From contig NC_088310.1 of assembly GCF_910592395.1 (NCBI RefSeq), forward strand, positions 11,355,501 through 11,419,500: a stretch of DNA of 64,000 nucleotides, in the 5' to 3' direction. Shown here one piece after another: positions 10,321 through 21,039 of this stretch. Position numbers and translations under genes: made by a program. Positions within the stretch are counted from its first letter, which is position 1. Each line of letters starts with the position of its first letter. The DNA is from Lineus longissimus. Lineage: Eukaryota > Nemertea > Pilidiophora > Heteronemertea > Lineidae. The notes under the pieces are model-generated. The model searched no databases. It saw only the letters and a program-made list of their open reading frames with translations, and had not been told where the DNA came from.

Positions 10321-13300
10321 CTTAATTTATTTATTTATTTCGTACGAAGTACAATAGACAGTGAGTTAATAGGGTGCATGTACATGTATATTTGTGCAAT
10401 TACAGGCGTTATAATAAGAACATAGTTATTACATACAGTTTAATCAAGTCTCATCTGTACACACTACATTTAGCATCTGCTCCATCTCTGTTTTACTTAG
10501 AATAGAATAATCCCAGCGGTCGCGCATTCTCAATAGGTCCCTAATTACTGGTCCGTTAGGCTCCGTTTCCTCAAATGTCTCCTTCTTTACTGGTAGGTTG
10601 TCTATAGTACACTGGAACAAGTCGCATATTTTCAGCAGATTTCGTGATGCACTCGTTCCGCCCAGAAGAGTCAATTCGACACTTATTGAAACTCTCTTGC
10701 TTTCACTGTTCATACAGCTTTTAAAGAATCTCGCAAATCTCTTAAAAACCTGGATATCGGACTGTTCATCTCTACAAATAGACGGCAGCAGTAAACAATG
10801 GGTTCTGCAGGGTAACCTGAATAACTTTCGAATGCAATTTCTCCAAGCAGTGTTGAATCTGCTGAAGGATCGGTGAGAATAGTCCCATAGAGCGCTACCG
10901 TACAATGTCATAACATATGATTTAAACAGCCTGTACTTTACTTCGAAATCACAGAAACCGAATAATGATAACAGACAGTTTGTTCGTTTGTACATTTCCG
11001 CGATGACATCGTTAATGACGTTATCCTTAACGTCAACGCCAACCATGTGTCCTAGGTGTTTTGTGTGGTCTTGGGCAATAATTCTGCCGTTCCATATAAT
11101 GAATATCTCCTCGTTTGGCTTCTTTATACCGTAGAAAAGCAAAATGCTCTTTGTGGGATTAAACGTGACATGATACTCCACTGAGAAAGTATCGCATATC
11201 TTCAACATTTCCATCAACCCGCTTTTCATTGGAGATAGAATGACAATGTCATCGGCGTAGCCAAAGGCCCCCATAAACACGTGACCAACATGACATCCCA
11301 GTTTGGAACATTCCAATCGTTGAAGGAGTACATCCATATATATACAAAAAAGAATTGGGGATAAAACTCCCCCCTGTTTAATCCCGTTTTTAACACTAAT
11401 TGGCCTGCTCAGTGCGGTTTTCCACTTTACCCGACACTGTTGAGTCGCGTAAAGTCTAGCAAGAAATCTGGCTATAAGTGGACAACACCCTTTCTTTTTG
11501 AGTAGAATAAAAAGTTTGATATATTGGACTCTATCGAACGCTTTACTAGCGTCTAGGAACATAGCGTACACATTGGACCCATTCTTTCTGAAATAGTCGA
11601 TAGTTTGTTGCATGGTAAAGGTGCATTGCGTGGTAGAACCTTTGCTTTTAAAACCGAACTGTAAATCTGATGACTTAAACGTGCCGGGGCACTTCTTAAT
11701 CACAATGTGGTCGAAAACTTTCCCAAGAATGTTACTCAACGTTATACCCCTATAGTTTTCTGAGTCGCTCAAAGATTTTCTAGTGTTTTTAGGAATAGGA
11801 ATGATAACTGAGTTTTTGAAAGCTTCAGGGACATATGAGTGCGTTAGCATACCCGTGAATAGTGCAGCCAGAAGTTCATCTAAGTCTGTAGTGCCATGTA
11901 TTAAATGATCCGAGAAGAGAATTTTATGCCCTTCATGCTTTCCTTTGTTTAAAAGTTTAACCGCACCGCGGACTTCTGCCGGTGTGATCACGTGGCTTTT
12001 GCAAGCACACTTATTCTGCATACAGCCATTGCCGATGTCTCTGTCCAGTGAATTAATCAACTCATTCATTTCTGCCTGGTCGTACCCCACAGACGAATAA
12101 AGTTGTTCATATTTGTCAGCGAAACTCTCAGCTATTGAATGTTCATCATTGGCATCGTCTACTTTGTTTGGAGTTGGTTTCTTGCCTCCCTTTACTTTGT
12201 TAACCATTTTCCAGAAATCTTTATCATCGTGTTGTAAATGGGCCTCGGCAATATGCATTTGTCTCTGCGCGACGTTCTGTTGTTTTAGTCCTTTTATAGC
12301 TAAGTGATATCTAGCTCGGGTTGTTCTCCTAATATCAGCAACCACTCCGTTTCGCGGACTCCCGGCATCCTTCCACATGGAGTGCCAGAATATTGCACGT
12401 TCGCGCACATCTTTAACGTGATCGTTCCACCCTGGAATGCCTCTGTTTTGGGTGTCCTTAGGTCGACCTTGAACAGGTAAACATTCTAAACCTGCGTTAA
12501 CGCATGCTTTAACAATAGAGTCGTGAACATAGTCGATTTCGGCTTTGTGGTCATTACACATGAAGTTCCGACAACCTGACATCCCGATAGGGAGGTCTAT
12601 TTCGCCCAACTTATTATCTAGACATGTCTTATACGCTTGAATATCGGTAGCTGAAACCCTATTCCAGTTCACTACCGGTTCATTTCTCACTGCCGCACCA
12701 TTGTCCTCATAATCAACGCTTAAATCTGTTGTCAGCATAATTGGGGAGTGATCTGACAGGTTGTCAACCTCGTGACATACCTCGCATGTTAAAACGTTCG
12801 GAACCATATCCTCAGACACGAAAAAGTGATCAATTTTGGACCGGGCAAAGTTTGCCTTACTTTCAAACGTGTAATCTATATTTGGCCCGCTACTAGCCGA
12901 GCTAAGCGACTCGTTACCTATAAAATATTCCAGTATTTGGGTATTTCTACTGAATATACGAAGTCTGTCCACATTAAAGTCACCACCGAGAATAATGCTG
13001 TTAAAGTTTTCGGTAGCGCATAGTGCGCTCACACTTTGTAATGTTTCTAGGAATTCATCAACTTTATCTTCGCCAGGCATGTACACATTGATTATCAGAC
13101 ATCTGTGATTGGCATGTTCAGCGATGACCGCACATATTCGCTTTGAATCCATTTTTACTGGAATTACCTGAGCCTTGATACTATTATTCCACAGTATAGC
13201 AGCGCCCCCATACGGTCTCCCAACGAGTAACTCCGTTTCGTTCATACCGGACACCCCATAACAACAACAGTTATCTAGTTCCCTCTCGAATCTATGAAGC

Positions 13301-13690
13301 CCGTCGCTGAACTGCCAATGCTCTTGTATCAAAACAAAGTCACACTTGTCTAGTAACTTTTGGATATAGTTCATCCTACCGGCCCCAAGGCCTTGAGAGT
13401 TGTAGCTTGTAACTATCAAGTTCATAACAAACGCACAGATCAAAAAGATATTGTTTTTACTGTTATTACTACTTATCATCAACTGGTGGTTGAGTGTTCT
13501 TAGGCATCTCTGTTTTTCTGCCCTCCCTTGGAGGTGGAATATACTTCCGGACACCAACACCCCGAGGCCACACGGAGTCAACGAACAACTTTGCAAGTTG
13601 GTCTTTAATGCATACTTAGACCTTCTAAACCCACATGTTGGTGCCATTCAGTTATACCTTTAAATTCTTTGAACCTTGATTTTTCACGGA
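10320..13690 (-). mobile_element. Non-LTR retrotransposon (LINE) with APE endonuclease and RT
   Basis: The element is on the minus strand. Its 3' end lies near 10325, where the minus strand carries a short (aaat)n-type tail, typical of CR1/L2-like LINEs. The long ORF is described separately. The 5' limit is uncertain, near 13.7 kb; no convincing ORF1 was found there, so the element may be 5'-truncated. No target duplication was established. Confidence 0.7.
10444..13425 (-). CDS. LINE ORF2: AP endonuclease and reverse transcriptase
   Basis: The frame is open for 1,067 codons (from 13647), but I place the start at the internal ATG at 13425 because homology begins there with NLIVTSYNSQGLG; this gives about 993 residues. 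N-terminal APE-type endonuclease: QEHW, GGDFNVD and LSDHSPIM carry the expected Glu, Asp/Asn and His. The RT domain follows, with PIPKN, ENYRGITLSNI, FLDASKAFDRV, GIKQGGVLSP and GYADDIVIL (catalytic Asp residues present). A C-terminal region with YGSALWDYSHRSF and LPCRTHCLLLP resembles the fragment at 1771-2214. No stop or frameshift interrupts it, so this copy may be young. The product would nick target DNA and prime reverse transcription from the nick. The clade (CR1/L2 group) is my guess. Confidence 0.85.
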   Translation of the reverse strand: MNLIVTSYNSQGLGAGRMNYIQKLLDKCDFVLIQEHWQFSDGLHRFERELDNCCCYGVSGMNETELLVGRPYGGAAILWNNSIKAQVIPVKMDSKRICAVIAEHANHRCLIINVYMPGEDKVDEFLETLQSVSALCATENFNSIILGGDFNVDRLRIFSRNTQILEYFIGNESLSSASSGPNIDYTFESKANFARSKIDHFFVSEDMVPNVLTCEVCHEVDNLSDHSPIMLTTDLSVDYEDNGAAVRNEPVVNWNRVSATDIQAYKTCLDNKLGEIDLPIGMSGCRNFMCNDHKAEIDYVHDSIVKACVNAGLECLPVQGRPKDTQNRGIPGWNDHVKDVRERAIFWHSMWKDAGSPRNGVVADIRRTTRARYHLAIKGLKQQNVAQRQMHIAEAHLQHDDKDFWKMVNKVKGGKKPTPNKVDDANDEHSIAESFADKYEQLYSSVGYDQAEMNELINSLDRDIGNGCMQNKCACKSHVITPAEVRGAVKLLNKGKHEGHKILFSDHLIHGTTDLDELLAALFTGMLTHSYVPEAFKNSVIIPIPKNTRKSLSDSENYRGITLSNILGKVFDHIVIKKCPGTFKSSDLQFGFKSKGSTTQCTFTMQQTIDYFRKNGSNVYAMFLDASKAFDRVQYIKLFILLKKKGCCPLIARFLARLYATQQCRVKWKTALSRPISVKNGIKQGGVLSPILFCIYMDVLLQRLECSKLGCHVGHVFMGAFGYADDIVILSPMKSGLMEMLKICDTFSVEYHVTFNPTKSILLFYGIKKPNEEIFIIWNGRIIAQDHTKHLGHMVGVDVKDNVINDVIAEMYKRTNCLLSLFGFCDFEVKYRLFKSYVMTLYGSALWDYSHRSFSRFNTAWRNCIRKLFRLPCRTHCLLLPSICRDEQSDIQVFKRFARFFKSCMNSESKRVSISVELTLLGGTSASRNLLKICDLFQCTIDNLPVKKETFEETEPNGPVIRDLLRMRDRWDYSILSKTEMEQMLNVVCTDET

Positions 13691-13719
13691 TATGTAAATA
13701 GATCGTTGTAAACAAGCAC

Positions 13720-15124
13720 TTAGCACCCAGCACAACTCTGTAAATGCACCACATGTGTCAGAACTATTTCTCGACGAATAAACACACATATAATTGAAAA
13801 TTTGTTTTCCCTTTTATGACTCAGAAGGCCTGCAACAGACCTGCAAAAGGTCCAATCCATGCCAATCACCAAAATTGGATAGGAAGCAATTGACATTTCA
13901 CCCATTGAAACATGAACCCGGCGTCTGCTGTCTGTTAGGCAGATGGGACATCTTCTCAGTCGTTCTTGAACTTCTTTAGTCATACCAAGCCATACGAACG
14001 CTTGGGCAAGGTATATTTTTGTCTTCCAAAGCCCCATGTGACCTACTTCTCGATGGGTACAATCGATCACAGCTTGGCGATGTCTGGAGGGCGGGAGAAG
14101 GCGGGGATATTTGGCTGCTGACTGGTAGGGTGGGCGCATGCTGTTTAGTGCACCTTCGACGATCCTCCGGGTCCGCTCCCTGGTTCTAAGTCTTGTGGAA
14201 TTCTTGTTTCTCTTCGATGCCGATCTCACCATAGATCCATTAATCATAGATTAGTCGCATCGCATCACCTATAGGCTGTTAAGGAATATCCTCAGGTTTG
14301 ATCCAGACGTTCGAGTCAATCACAGCTACCTCTGGTGGCTCATCATCGCACGTCATGGCTGTCCCTAATACTGCAAATCCGTACAAGCTGCATACCAATG
14401 CCTGTGACTATGCTGATGGAGCCATCTTAGTTCAAGATGATGAGAACGGACAAGCCGGTCGAATATATCTTGTATTTGAGGTAGAGGGTATCTGTCCTTG
14501 ACCGTGATATCGTTCAGCTTTCGGTAATCTACACTGAATCTGTGGTCCCATCCTTCTTAGGCACCAAGGTAATAGGTGACGCGCCCATGGGCTTGAACTG
14601 GGTCGGATGACCCTGTCATGTAGCACCTCGTCTATGCACTCATTAACTAATTGGCGTTTCGGTAATAATGGTGTTTATTAGCTTGTTGAATGATTGGTGG
14701 ACCCTCGGTTCGTATGGTCATGAGTATAAAATCACAAACACCATTTTTGTCCCCCTTGGCTGAGAAGTTGTTCGCATTCTTCGTGTTGAGGGAGTTTGAA
14801 CCTATCTGGTGTAAGTTCGCCAAGGCTACCTAAACCAATGGTGAGCTGATCGATGGAAATCGGCCATTTATGGCCAAACCAGGTCAATTGTTGCGACGGC
14901 ATATCCACAAATGCTGATCCCTTGTGCAGTGCATCTACACCGATGATGAATTCGTGATCTATATTATCGTCAGTACCTATCACAGGCAATTGTCCAATTT
15001 TCTGCAGTTTAACATTCGACCATACAGTATGATCTGTTCCCCCGTAATTGTTTGAAGATTCGTTGATGAGCTGAAATAAAATCTCATCCTCGGGAGAAAA
15101 ATGGGACAGGACAAGTAAATCCAA
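13720..15124 (-). pseudogene. Rearranged Ty3/Gypsy pol remnant
   Basis: On the minus strand, from high to low coordinates: the C-terminal part of a retropepsin region (14732-15124, with IGVDALHKGSAFVDMPSQQL), a short frameshifted RT start (14432-14640, VIRPSSSPWA.. then a shifted [13 protein letters not shown]), and an integrase zinc-binding domain (13720-14247) with H-x-H-C-C spacing in VIDCTHREVGHMG and CPICLTDSRRR followed by a GMDWTF core start. Most of RT and all of the integrase catalytic core are missing. A piece of RNase H lies between, on the opposite strand. Not functional. Confidence 0.65.
14298..14501 (+). pseudogene. Gypsy RNase H fragment in inverted orientation
   Basis: The frame contains [20 protein letters not shown], which matches the start of Ty3/Gypsy RNase H (usual form: kPF.L.TDAS..G.GAVL.Q). 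It reads on the plus strand while the flanking protease, RT and integrase pieces read on the minus strand. The usual TDAS is TNAC here, so the first catalytic Asp is lost. Confidence 0.55.
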
Positions 15125-15178
15125 TCATCATTTTGGCTAAAGTTGATACTGTTGCTTCGGGTAGGAGACGACACTGCT

Positions 15179-15631
15179 TATGGCAAGCGGAGTGTCCAGT
15201 TATTCAAACAACCTATATTTATTCAATAAAACTTGGTATTATGGCTGAAAACTAAGTTTGTTTGAAATAAATAAATCAAACAACCTACCGTATATTTTCT
15301 CCTATTCAATCAGGTTATTTGAAAAAAATATAAGTTTATCTGTGAAAAAGACAATTATCTTTCGTCTTAAAGTTAGTTTTTTTCCATAAACCTATATTTT
15401 ATGATAAAAATACTGGTTTTCCAACACAAAACCTGTAATTTATTACCTAAAATGTGAGTTTTCGCACCGAAATGTCCATTTATTCAATAAAACTTGTTTT
15501 ATTTAGAAAATATATAGGTTGTTTTAAAAAAACAATACTTCTTTCAAATAAACTTAGTTGATCAGCCATAAAACCAAGTTTTATTGAAGAAATATAGGTC
15601 GCTTGAATAACTGGACACTCTGCTTGCCATA
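15179..15631. mobile_element. MITE with TATGGCAAGC termini
   Basis: Imperfect terminal inverted repeats of about 85 bp start TATGGCAAGCGGAGTGTCC at 15179 and end GCTTGCCATA at 15631. The body is AT-rich with no ORF. No clear target duplication. The outermost bases match the foldback element at 28969-30031, suggesting one family. Confidence 0.7.
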
Positions 15632-15639
15632 CACACACC

Positions 15640-15761
15640 GTTTGTCCAGTTATTAAAAAAACCTCTATTTCTTTCAAATAAACTTAGTTGATCAGCCATA
15701 AAACCAAGTGTTATTGAAGAAATATATCTTGTTTGAATAACTGGACACTCAGCTTGCCATA
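15640..15761. mobile_element. Partial second copy of the same MITE family
   Basis: The segment repeats tgtccagttatt near 15645 and ends with GGACACTCAGCTTGCCATA at 15761. Its left terminus is degraded. It lies directly next to the full copy. Confidence 0.6.
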
Positions 15762-15883
15762 CACACGTTGCTGTCCTGTTATAAAAAAGGAAGAGGATAT
15801 GTACACAGCATGCTGTGTATGCAACATACAGTAGTTTTATGTTCACAGCGTTTTATATTAATGTTCATTAGGCTCATTATAAA

Positions 15884-16720
15884 CGGCTGTTATAAAACGC
15901 GGATTCCGCGGAAATCCGCGGAATCCGCGCGTACCTGGTTCCGCTGGCCACCGTCAGATGTAGTGGTAGTCAGATGTAATGATAATTGTGTTTCGATCTA
16001 TGCTAGGTCGAGGGCTCCAACATACAGTAATCAATGCCAGCCAACTGTAATTATATCATGTGCTAATATGCTTTTTACTACATTGTTCTACAGAGATGGC
16101 TAGTGTAAATGTATGGTATACATGAAGTTTAAAGTAAAAACTTTTCCTCGTATTTTATGAATATTAGCCATTGGCGCCCTTCTGGAACATTCTTAGACTC
16201 TCGATGGTAGGTCTAGCTACTCGGACCGAAGATCGCCCAGCGTAGTGTGTGATTCAGTTTACGTTTAATCCGACATGAAATGATAACCAGGCTTATTTAA
16301 ATGTCCTTGTCAATTAACCATTCGCATGGTGGTATTTTATTTAATGAATATACAAAAATGCGGTGGGGACTATAGGCAGCAGCAGTGGGGCTAATTTAGC
16401 CATCTTTAGCCATCTTCAGGCGACGATTCATCCTTGGTAAAAAAGTATCAAAAACCCGTAGTACAATGTATATGTGATTAATAGAATAACAGTCCTGTCT
16501 GTATTTCAGTCCACAGTGTCTGTTTATAGTACTTACCTTCCCTCAAAATAATGTAATGAAATACAGTTATTACGGAACGATTTAGTTCTCTAAATTCGTG
16601 CTGCGTGCAGTGACCGTGCAGAGCGTATGAACGACTACCACTACATCTGACGGTAGCCAGCGGAACCAGGTACGCGCGGATTCCGCGGATTTCCGCGGAA
16701 TCCGCGTTTTATAACAGCCG
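15884..16720. mobile_element. MULE-like MITE with hairpin-forming TIRs
   Basis: Terminal inverted repeats of 88 bp (15884-15971 and 16633-16720) start CGGCTGTTATAAAACGCGG and differ at only about one position. They are flanked by the 9-bp direct duplication CATTATAAA (15875-15883, 16721-16729). Each TIR itself contains a perfect 15-bp-arm palindrome built from ggattccgcgg. The 837-bp body has no convincing ORF. Confidence 0.85.
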
Positions 16721-16729
16721 CATTATAAA

Positions 16730-17104
16730 GCCCCGCCTCCGATTTTATGCTACCTGCTGTGAATCCTAGCAACGTTTTCTCAACATGCTGTGTATACAAT
16801 GTATAGGCACGCGCAATGTCTAGAGCACACAACAGACTTCACTGGCTGGAGAAAACTGTTTTGGCCATATGGCACACATGCCATCCAAAAACCGGGGCTC
16901 CATACGCCTTAGATTTACATGAGGGTCATAGCCAGATGTAGAATGGGGTCAGACAAATCATAACGGGACCATTGTCACCTGAGGTACCAAGAATCAAGGA
17001 GACAGATTCAGCAAACAGCAATTTAGCAGGTCTTTAAGCTCCAAATGTTGAGTAGAATAGAACTGATTACAGGATTTTGACGGCTTGCGTGTTTTCCACC
17101 ATGC
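16730..17104. other. Intergenic stretch, nothing recognised
   Basis: No ORF, RNA gene or repeat structure that I can support. Confidence 0.4.
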
Positions 17105-17600
17105 ATGCATTCAGTCCGGGAAAAGGGTGACCAAATTCCGGATGCTGTTGGTGAGCATGACATGGACCTACTTTGTTCAACGGAAACGTGGGTGACATCA
17201 CTAGAAAAGGACATGCTTTATTTGAAGTTACTCACCCCTCCAGGATACAAATTTGTGCATTTCCCACGCCCTAATAACGCTGGATGGTGGTGTGGGAATA
17301 CTGCACAAGGAGTCACTGGTAGTGTCAAAACAGGCTTTACGTCTGAGTATGGACAGTTTCGAAGCATGTAGTATCAACTTTGACTTAGGGTCACATGTCC
17401 TGTGCGTGGCGATAGTATATAGGCCCCCTCCTCGGAAGAACAAGTTGAACACTGCTCACTTTTTCTCAGAATTCTCACCATGGCTTCTGGATCTCACGTC
17501 ATGTGCGGGCGACTTACTTCTGGTTGGAGATGTAAACTTTCATCTCGACATCCCAGATGAACTGGACACCCGCCGCTTCAGTGAACTTGTAATCCGCAGT
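17105..17600 (+). pseudogene. LINE endonuclease relic
   Basis: Two overlapping frames together give the order of an APE-type endonuclease: DLLCSTETW, LLTPPGYKFVHFPRP, then after a frameshift near 17260-17290 GGVGILHKESL, AIVYRPPPRKNKL, FFSEFS and LLVGDVNFHLD. This arrangement is typical of CR1-like LINEs. Homology stops near 17600, and no RT follows. Broken and truncated. Confidence 0.65.
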
Positions 17601-17719
17601 AAAGTTGTTATCTTTACCTGGGATGTTATATTTATAAATATGTTTAGTCTCTGGCCAGTCCAGAGTATTTCTGTATATTTCTGTATATTTCTGTATAGGC
17701 CTATGTAGGGAATCTTGAA

Positions 17720-18051
17720 TGTTACGACCTGGTGTTATGTAACTCTTGTATCTCTTTGACGCCCAGTGTTCGGCAGTGCCATATAGACCGGTGTGCAAGG
17801 GATAGTAGTCCTAGGGCTGATAGTCCGTGTAACAATAGCCCGCACTGCTAAATGTTTTGGTTAGGGTTAGCGGTACAATAGATCATGCTGCTTAATTGAT
17901 CAAATACAATGCTACCGGACTATGACCCCAGGGGGACTATATCCGCTGTCACACCGGTCAAGGAATAACAACACCTTCATATATTATATCGTCTCTATTT
18001 CGTTCACCACCGTATTGAAGAACTCGGAGTTACTGCCAGCTAGGGGTAACA
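17720..18051 (+). repeat. Probable 5' LTR of the Gypsy element
   Basis: It starts TGTTAC and ends GTAACA, the usual TG...CA inverted ends, and the putative primer-binding site follows 5 nt later. A 174-bp MITE (17786-17959) lies within it, so the original LTR would be about 160 bp. No second LTR was found to confirm it. Confidence 0.55.
17786..17959. mobile_element. 174-bp MITE, copy 1
   Basis: It starts GACCGGTGTG and ends CACACCGGTC, with imperfect inverted ends of about 25 bp. A second copy in inverse orientation is at 47301-47472 and is highly similar along its whole length. No target duplication is clear. Confidence 0.7.
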
Positions 18052-18056
18052 TCTTT

Positions 18057-18072
18057 TGGGGGCTCAGCCGGG
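18057..18072 (+). other. Putative primer-binding site (tRNA-Pro-like)
   Basis: TGGGGGCTCAGCCGGG matches the 3' end complement of tRNA-Pro at 14 of 16 positions and lies 5 nt after the LTR end, the expected place for minus-strand priming in LTR retrotransposons. Confidence 0.5.
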
Positions 18073-18617
18073 CCAATGTGTGTGTGAACAGTGTTTTAAT
18101 TCATGAATTCATGACATTTCTCCATTTTGAGACAGTGCAGTGAAATTTTGAATCGGACTGATTCTTCCGTTGAATTTCTGAGTAGTGGATCCGAATGCAG
18201 TGTTTGTATGCCGCTGAAGTTGTGGTGCTGTCTCGCTAGACGTATTTCGAACGTTGTTCGTGGTATTCGTGTAAATATGGCAAGCTGCCATATTGGAAGG
18301 AGCGCCAGTTTCTTGCATGCAATACGAGCAGTTTTTTAGCCGGTATGTGTTCGTGCCAGTTGGCCCACAAACTTTGTTTCGTGAACGATGGGTGTGGTCG
18401 TGTAATGTTTGCACGACGTGTACCTTCCGCTTGATTGACTGCGCAGTGGACTATAGACGTTTGTTGATTGACGATTTTGACTTGTGACCGAGGACAAGCA
18501 CTCATTGACTTGACATTTTACTCTAACTTCATTTTGACTTTAACCCTGAGTTATCATTAACTTTTGTGACCGTATATCGTTTTATGATATGATTTGACAT
18601 GATATTGAGGGATCATT

Positions 18618-18983
18618 TCATTTCATATCATTCTTGACTTGTTTATGTTGAGTTGGCCTAGGCTTATTGGTAGAGTATGACAAAATACCCCGACCGGTAC
18701 CTTTAACTGGTGGTTGTCCCCTATTGATATCAGACAACGGATGAACCAACTCTTTGTCAACATATTCATCCTCCAATGGAGGCATCTGGTCAACACGACG
18801 AACATTCTCCATGTCCACATATTCTATTTCTCCTGCATCTTGACCATCAGTACTCACGGTGCTGCTTAACGCATCTACTATCTGCTGACGATCACCTGGG
18901 TGCAATTGTTTTAACATCGCCGTTATGTCGTGAAACATAGCAATTCTGTCACTATGTGACTCTTCTTTGCCTCCCTCGGCCAT
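18618..18983 (-). CDS. 121-residue ORF, possible gag N-terminus in antisense
   Basis: The ORF starts with ATG at 18983 (MAEGGKEESHSDRIAMF) and has no stop for 121 codons. It is hydrophilic with an acidic middle (EIEYVDMENVRR, PLEDEYVDKEL) and ends with a GRGILSYSTNKPRP stretch. That last stretch resembles KGRGLPIHSTPKAPLPP in the plus-strand gag at 19.7-19.8 kb. Because it lies between the LTR and gag of the Gypsy element but on the other strand, I suspect an inverted or foreign gag N-terminal segment. It could also be a chance ORF. Confidence 0.35.
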   Translation of the reverse strand: MAEGGKEESHSDRIAMFHDITAMLKQLHPGDRQQIVDALSSTVSTDGQDAGEIEYVDMENVRRVDQMPPLEDEYVDKELVHPLSDINRGQPPVKGTGRGILSYSTNKPRPTQHKQVKNDMK

Positions 18984-19612
18984 AATAGAAGAAATTATAA
19001 CTATACGTAGACAAAGTTCTAGAACATATGTAAATATACTGCAATAATAGTCTGATGAGCTAGAAACGAACAATCTGAAAATCAAATATATTTTTCCAAA
19101 TTGGTACCTGTATGTAAATAAGAGCTGCTGGAAATCTATATGCGAGTTAAATAAAGTACTCGGGATTGGACTCTGATACTGAAATTGCAATATGGCTTAT
19201 TATAAAGGGAATGCTGAAATTAAGGCTTGGTCATCTAAAGGCATTCTGCAATTGAAAATACTCACTTATCTTTTACCTAAACTATGGATTATAATTATGG
19301 ATTATGAATGAGAGCTAATAATATCAACGCTGCACCCAAAATTTTTACACAAGTCTACAATAATTTCACCAAGTCCAAATCAACCTAAGATTATTCCCTT
19401 AAACAATAAACAACATGCCATATCAACGATTTAGACCTTGACCCGAACTACATGCATCCATACAACACTTCCTCACTCACCACAAGCACATTATTCACAT
19501 TCATCATACAGTAGTACATGCATGCCACGCAAAATGACCGAAATTGTGAAAATAATACCACTGCAAATATAATCATCCTGCTATAACTGCTGGATGACAA
19601 ACTAAGCTAAAC

Positions 19613-20715
19613 ATGCATTGGCAAACCCGCATATTAGCAATTAGGCAAAATATTTCACTAAAACACGTTATCTGCAGGGCAAGGAAAGGCTCGGGCATTA
19701 ACCCTGCCGAGACCGGTGGACCTATTGACAATAAACCACCGGCTAGTCAGGTTTATACAAAGGGAAGGGGTTTACCCATTCATAGCACCCCAAAGGCCCC
19801 TTTACCTCCTATAGGTTCTGAGCGGAAACGCTCTGGGTTATACTCTAGTCACCATTCTTCGTTTTCTGCCGGTAATGAGTCCAGATATGTTGTAAATACA
19901 CCTTGTTTACCAAATTTTACAGGCGATAAAAAGTCCGAGGTATCGTACAGACAATGGAGGGTTGAGACTAAAGGTCTCTTGCAAGATGTTGGCTTTCCGA
20001 TGCAGACGATTTTGACTGCAATTAGGAGGTCATTGAAAGGTATGGCCGCCGAGTGTTTATTGCAATATGGGGATGACATCAACCCATATGATGTGATAAC
20101 TGATTTTGATAGGTTGTTTAGAGAGGTCCTTACCTCCGAACAAGTACTGGCAAAGTTTTACGCAGCATCCCAGGAGCCTGACGAAGGTGTCACTACCTGG
20201 GGATGTAGGCTTCGAGAGATTTTGTCTCGATGCCCTGATGAGGAATACAGGACGGGGAAGTATGCCGCAGCTATCTTGCGTCAGAAATTCTTTTCAGGGC
20301 TTAAGCATGACAAGATAAAGACAGCCGTCCGTCATTTTTTGACCAGGGAGAAGACTTTAACAAATTGTTAGTTTCTGCTCGTGCGGTGGAGCAGGAGTCT
20401 GGGGTTATCAAGCCCACGCCTGTCAGTCAGCTGTCAAATAGCTCCACAGCTCCGGAGGTTGAAAAGATGGATCTGATTTTGAAGAAAATTGGGGCCTTAG
20501 AAGGACAAGTAGCGGACTTGAGAAAAACTCAAGCCCGCGAAAATGCAAAAGCCAAGGACGCATTATCTTCTTCGGGTGTTTCTTCTTCTACTACTGTGCC
20601 TGTTGTACAAACGTCTGGCGGTAAAAGCAAAACTACCCCGTTCGCTGGTCGGTGCAATTTTTGTCACAAAAAAGGGCACAATGTTGCTACGTGTTATCGC
20701 CGTATCAAACAATAG
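19613..20715 (+). pseudogene. Gypsy gag with CCHC zinc knuckle, one frameshift
   Basis: Two frames, 19613-20371 and 20365-20715, join at about 20350 by a single-base shift: EDFNKLLVSARAVEQES reads across only if the frame changes. The first part has a gag capsid-like region (NFTGDKKSEVSYRQWRVE, LRQKFFSGLKHDKIK). The second ends with the zinc knuckle CNFCHKKGHNVATC (C-x2-C-x4-H-x4-C). Gag would package element RNA into particles. The true start is unclear; recognisable sequence begins near 19690. Confidence 0.7.
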
Positions 20716-20814
20716 GCTGGTAATTTAAACAGGCAGGAACCCGCGGACGGAGGCATCCGCGGGCGAAAACCGTAAAGCCTCAAACCAGTAGACAAGTATC
20801 GAATGCGTTAGTGG

Positions 20815-20905
20815 GGAAGCCTGCTGAGACGACAGTTGTTCTGAATGATCAGAAAGTTGATTGTTTGGTTGACACCGGTTCTGTTGTTTCAACTATTGGC
20901 TCACT
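20815..20905 (+). pseudogene. Gypsy protease, N-terminal half
   Basis: The translation includes VDCLVDTGSVVSTI, the retropepsin active-site Asp-Thr-Gly loop. Homology stops at about 20905, where foreign sequence begins; the other half resumes near 25183. Confidence 0.6.
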
Positions 20906-21039
20906 GTCTATAGTGACCATTAAAGTTGCATGGGTTTTTTAACCTCATTTTGCGATAACCTCGTTTGTCCATAAGGGCTGACCGATTCGGGCGCAATCGG
21001 CATCATTGGCTGTGTTTGGCATCATAAGCGCGCAGCAGA

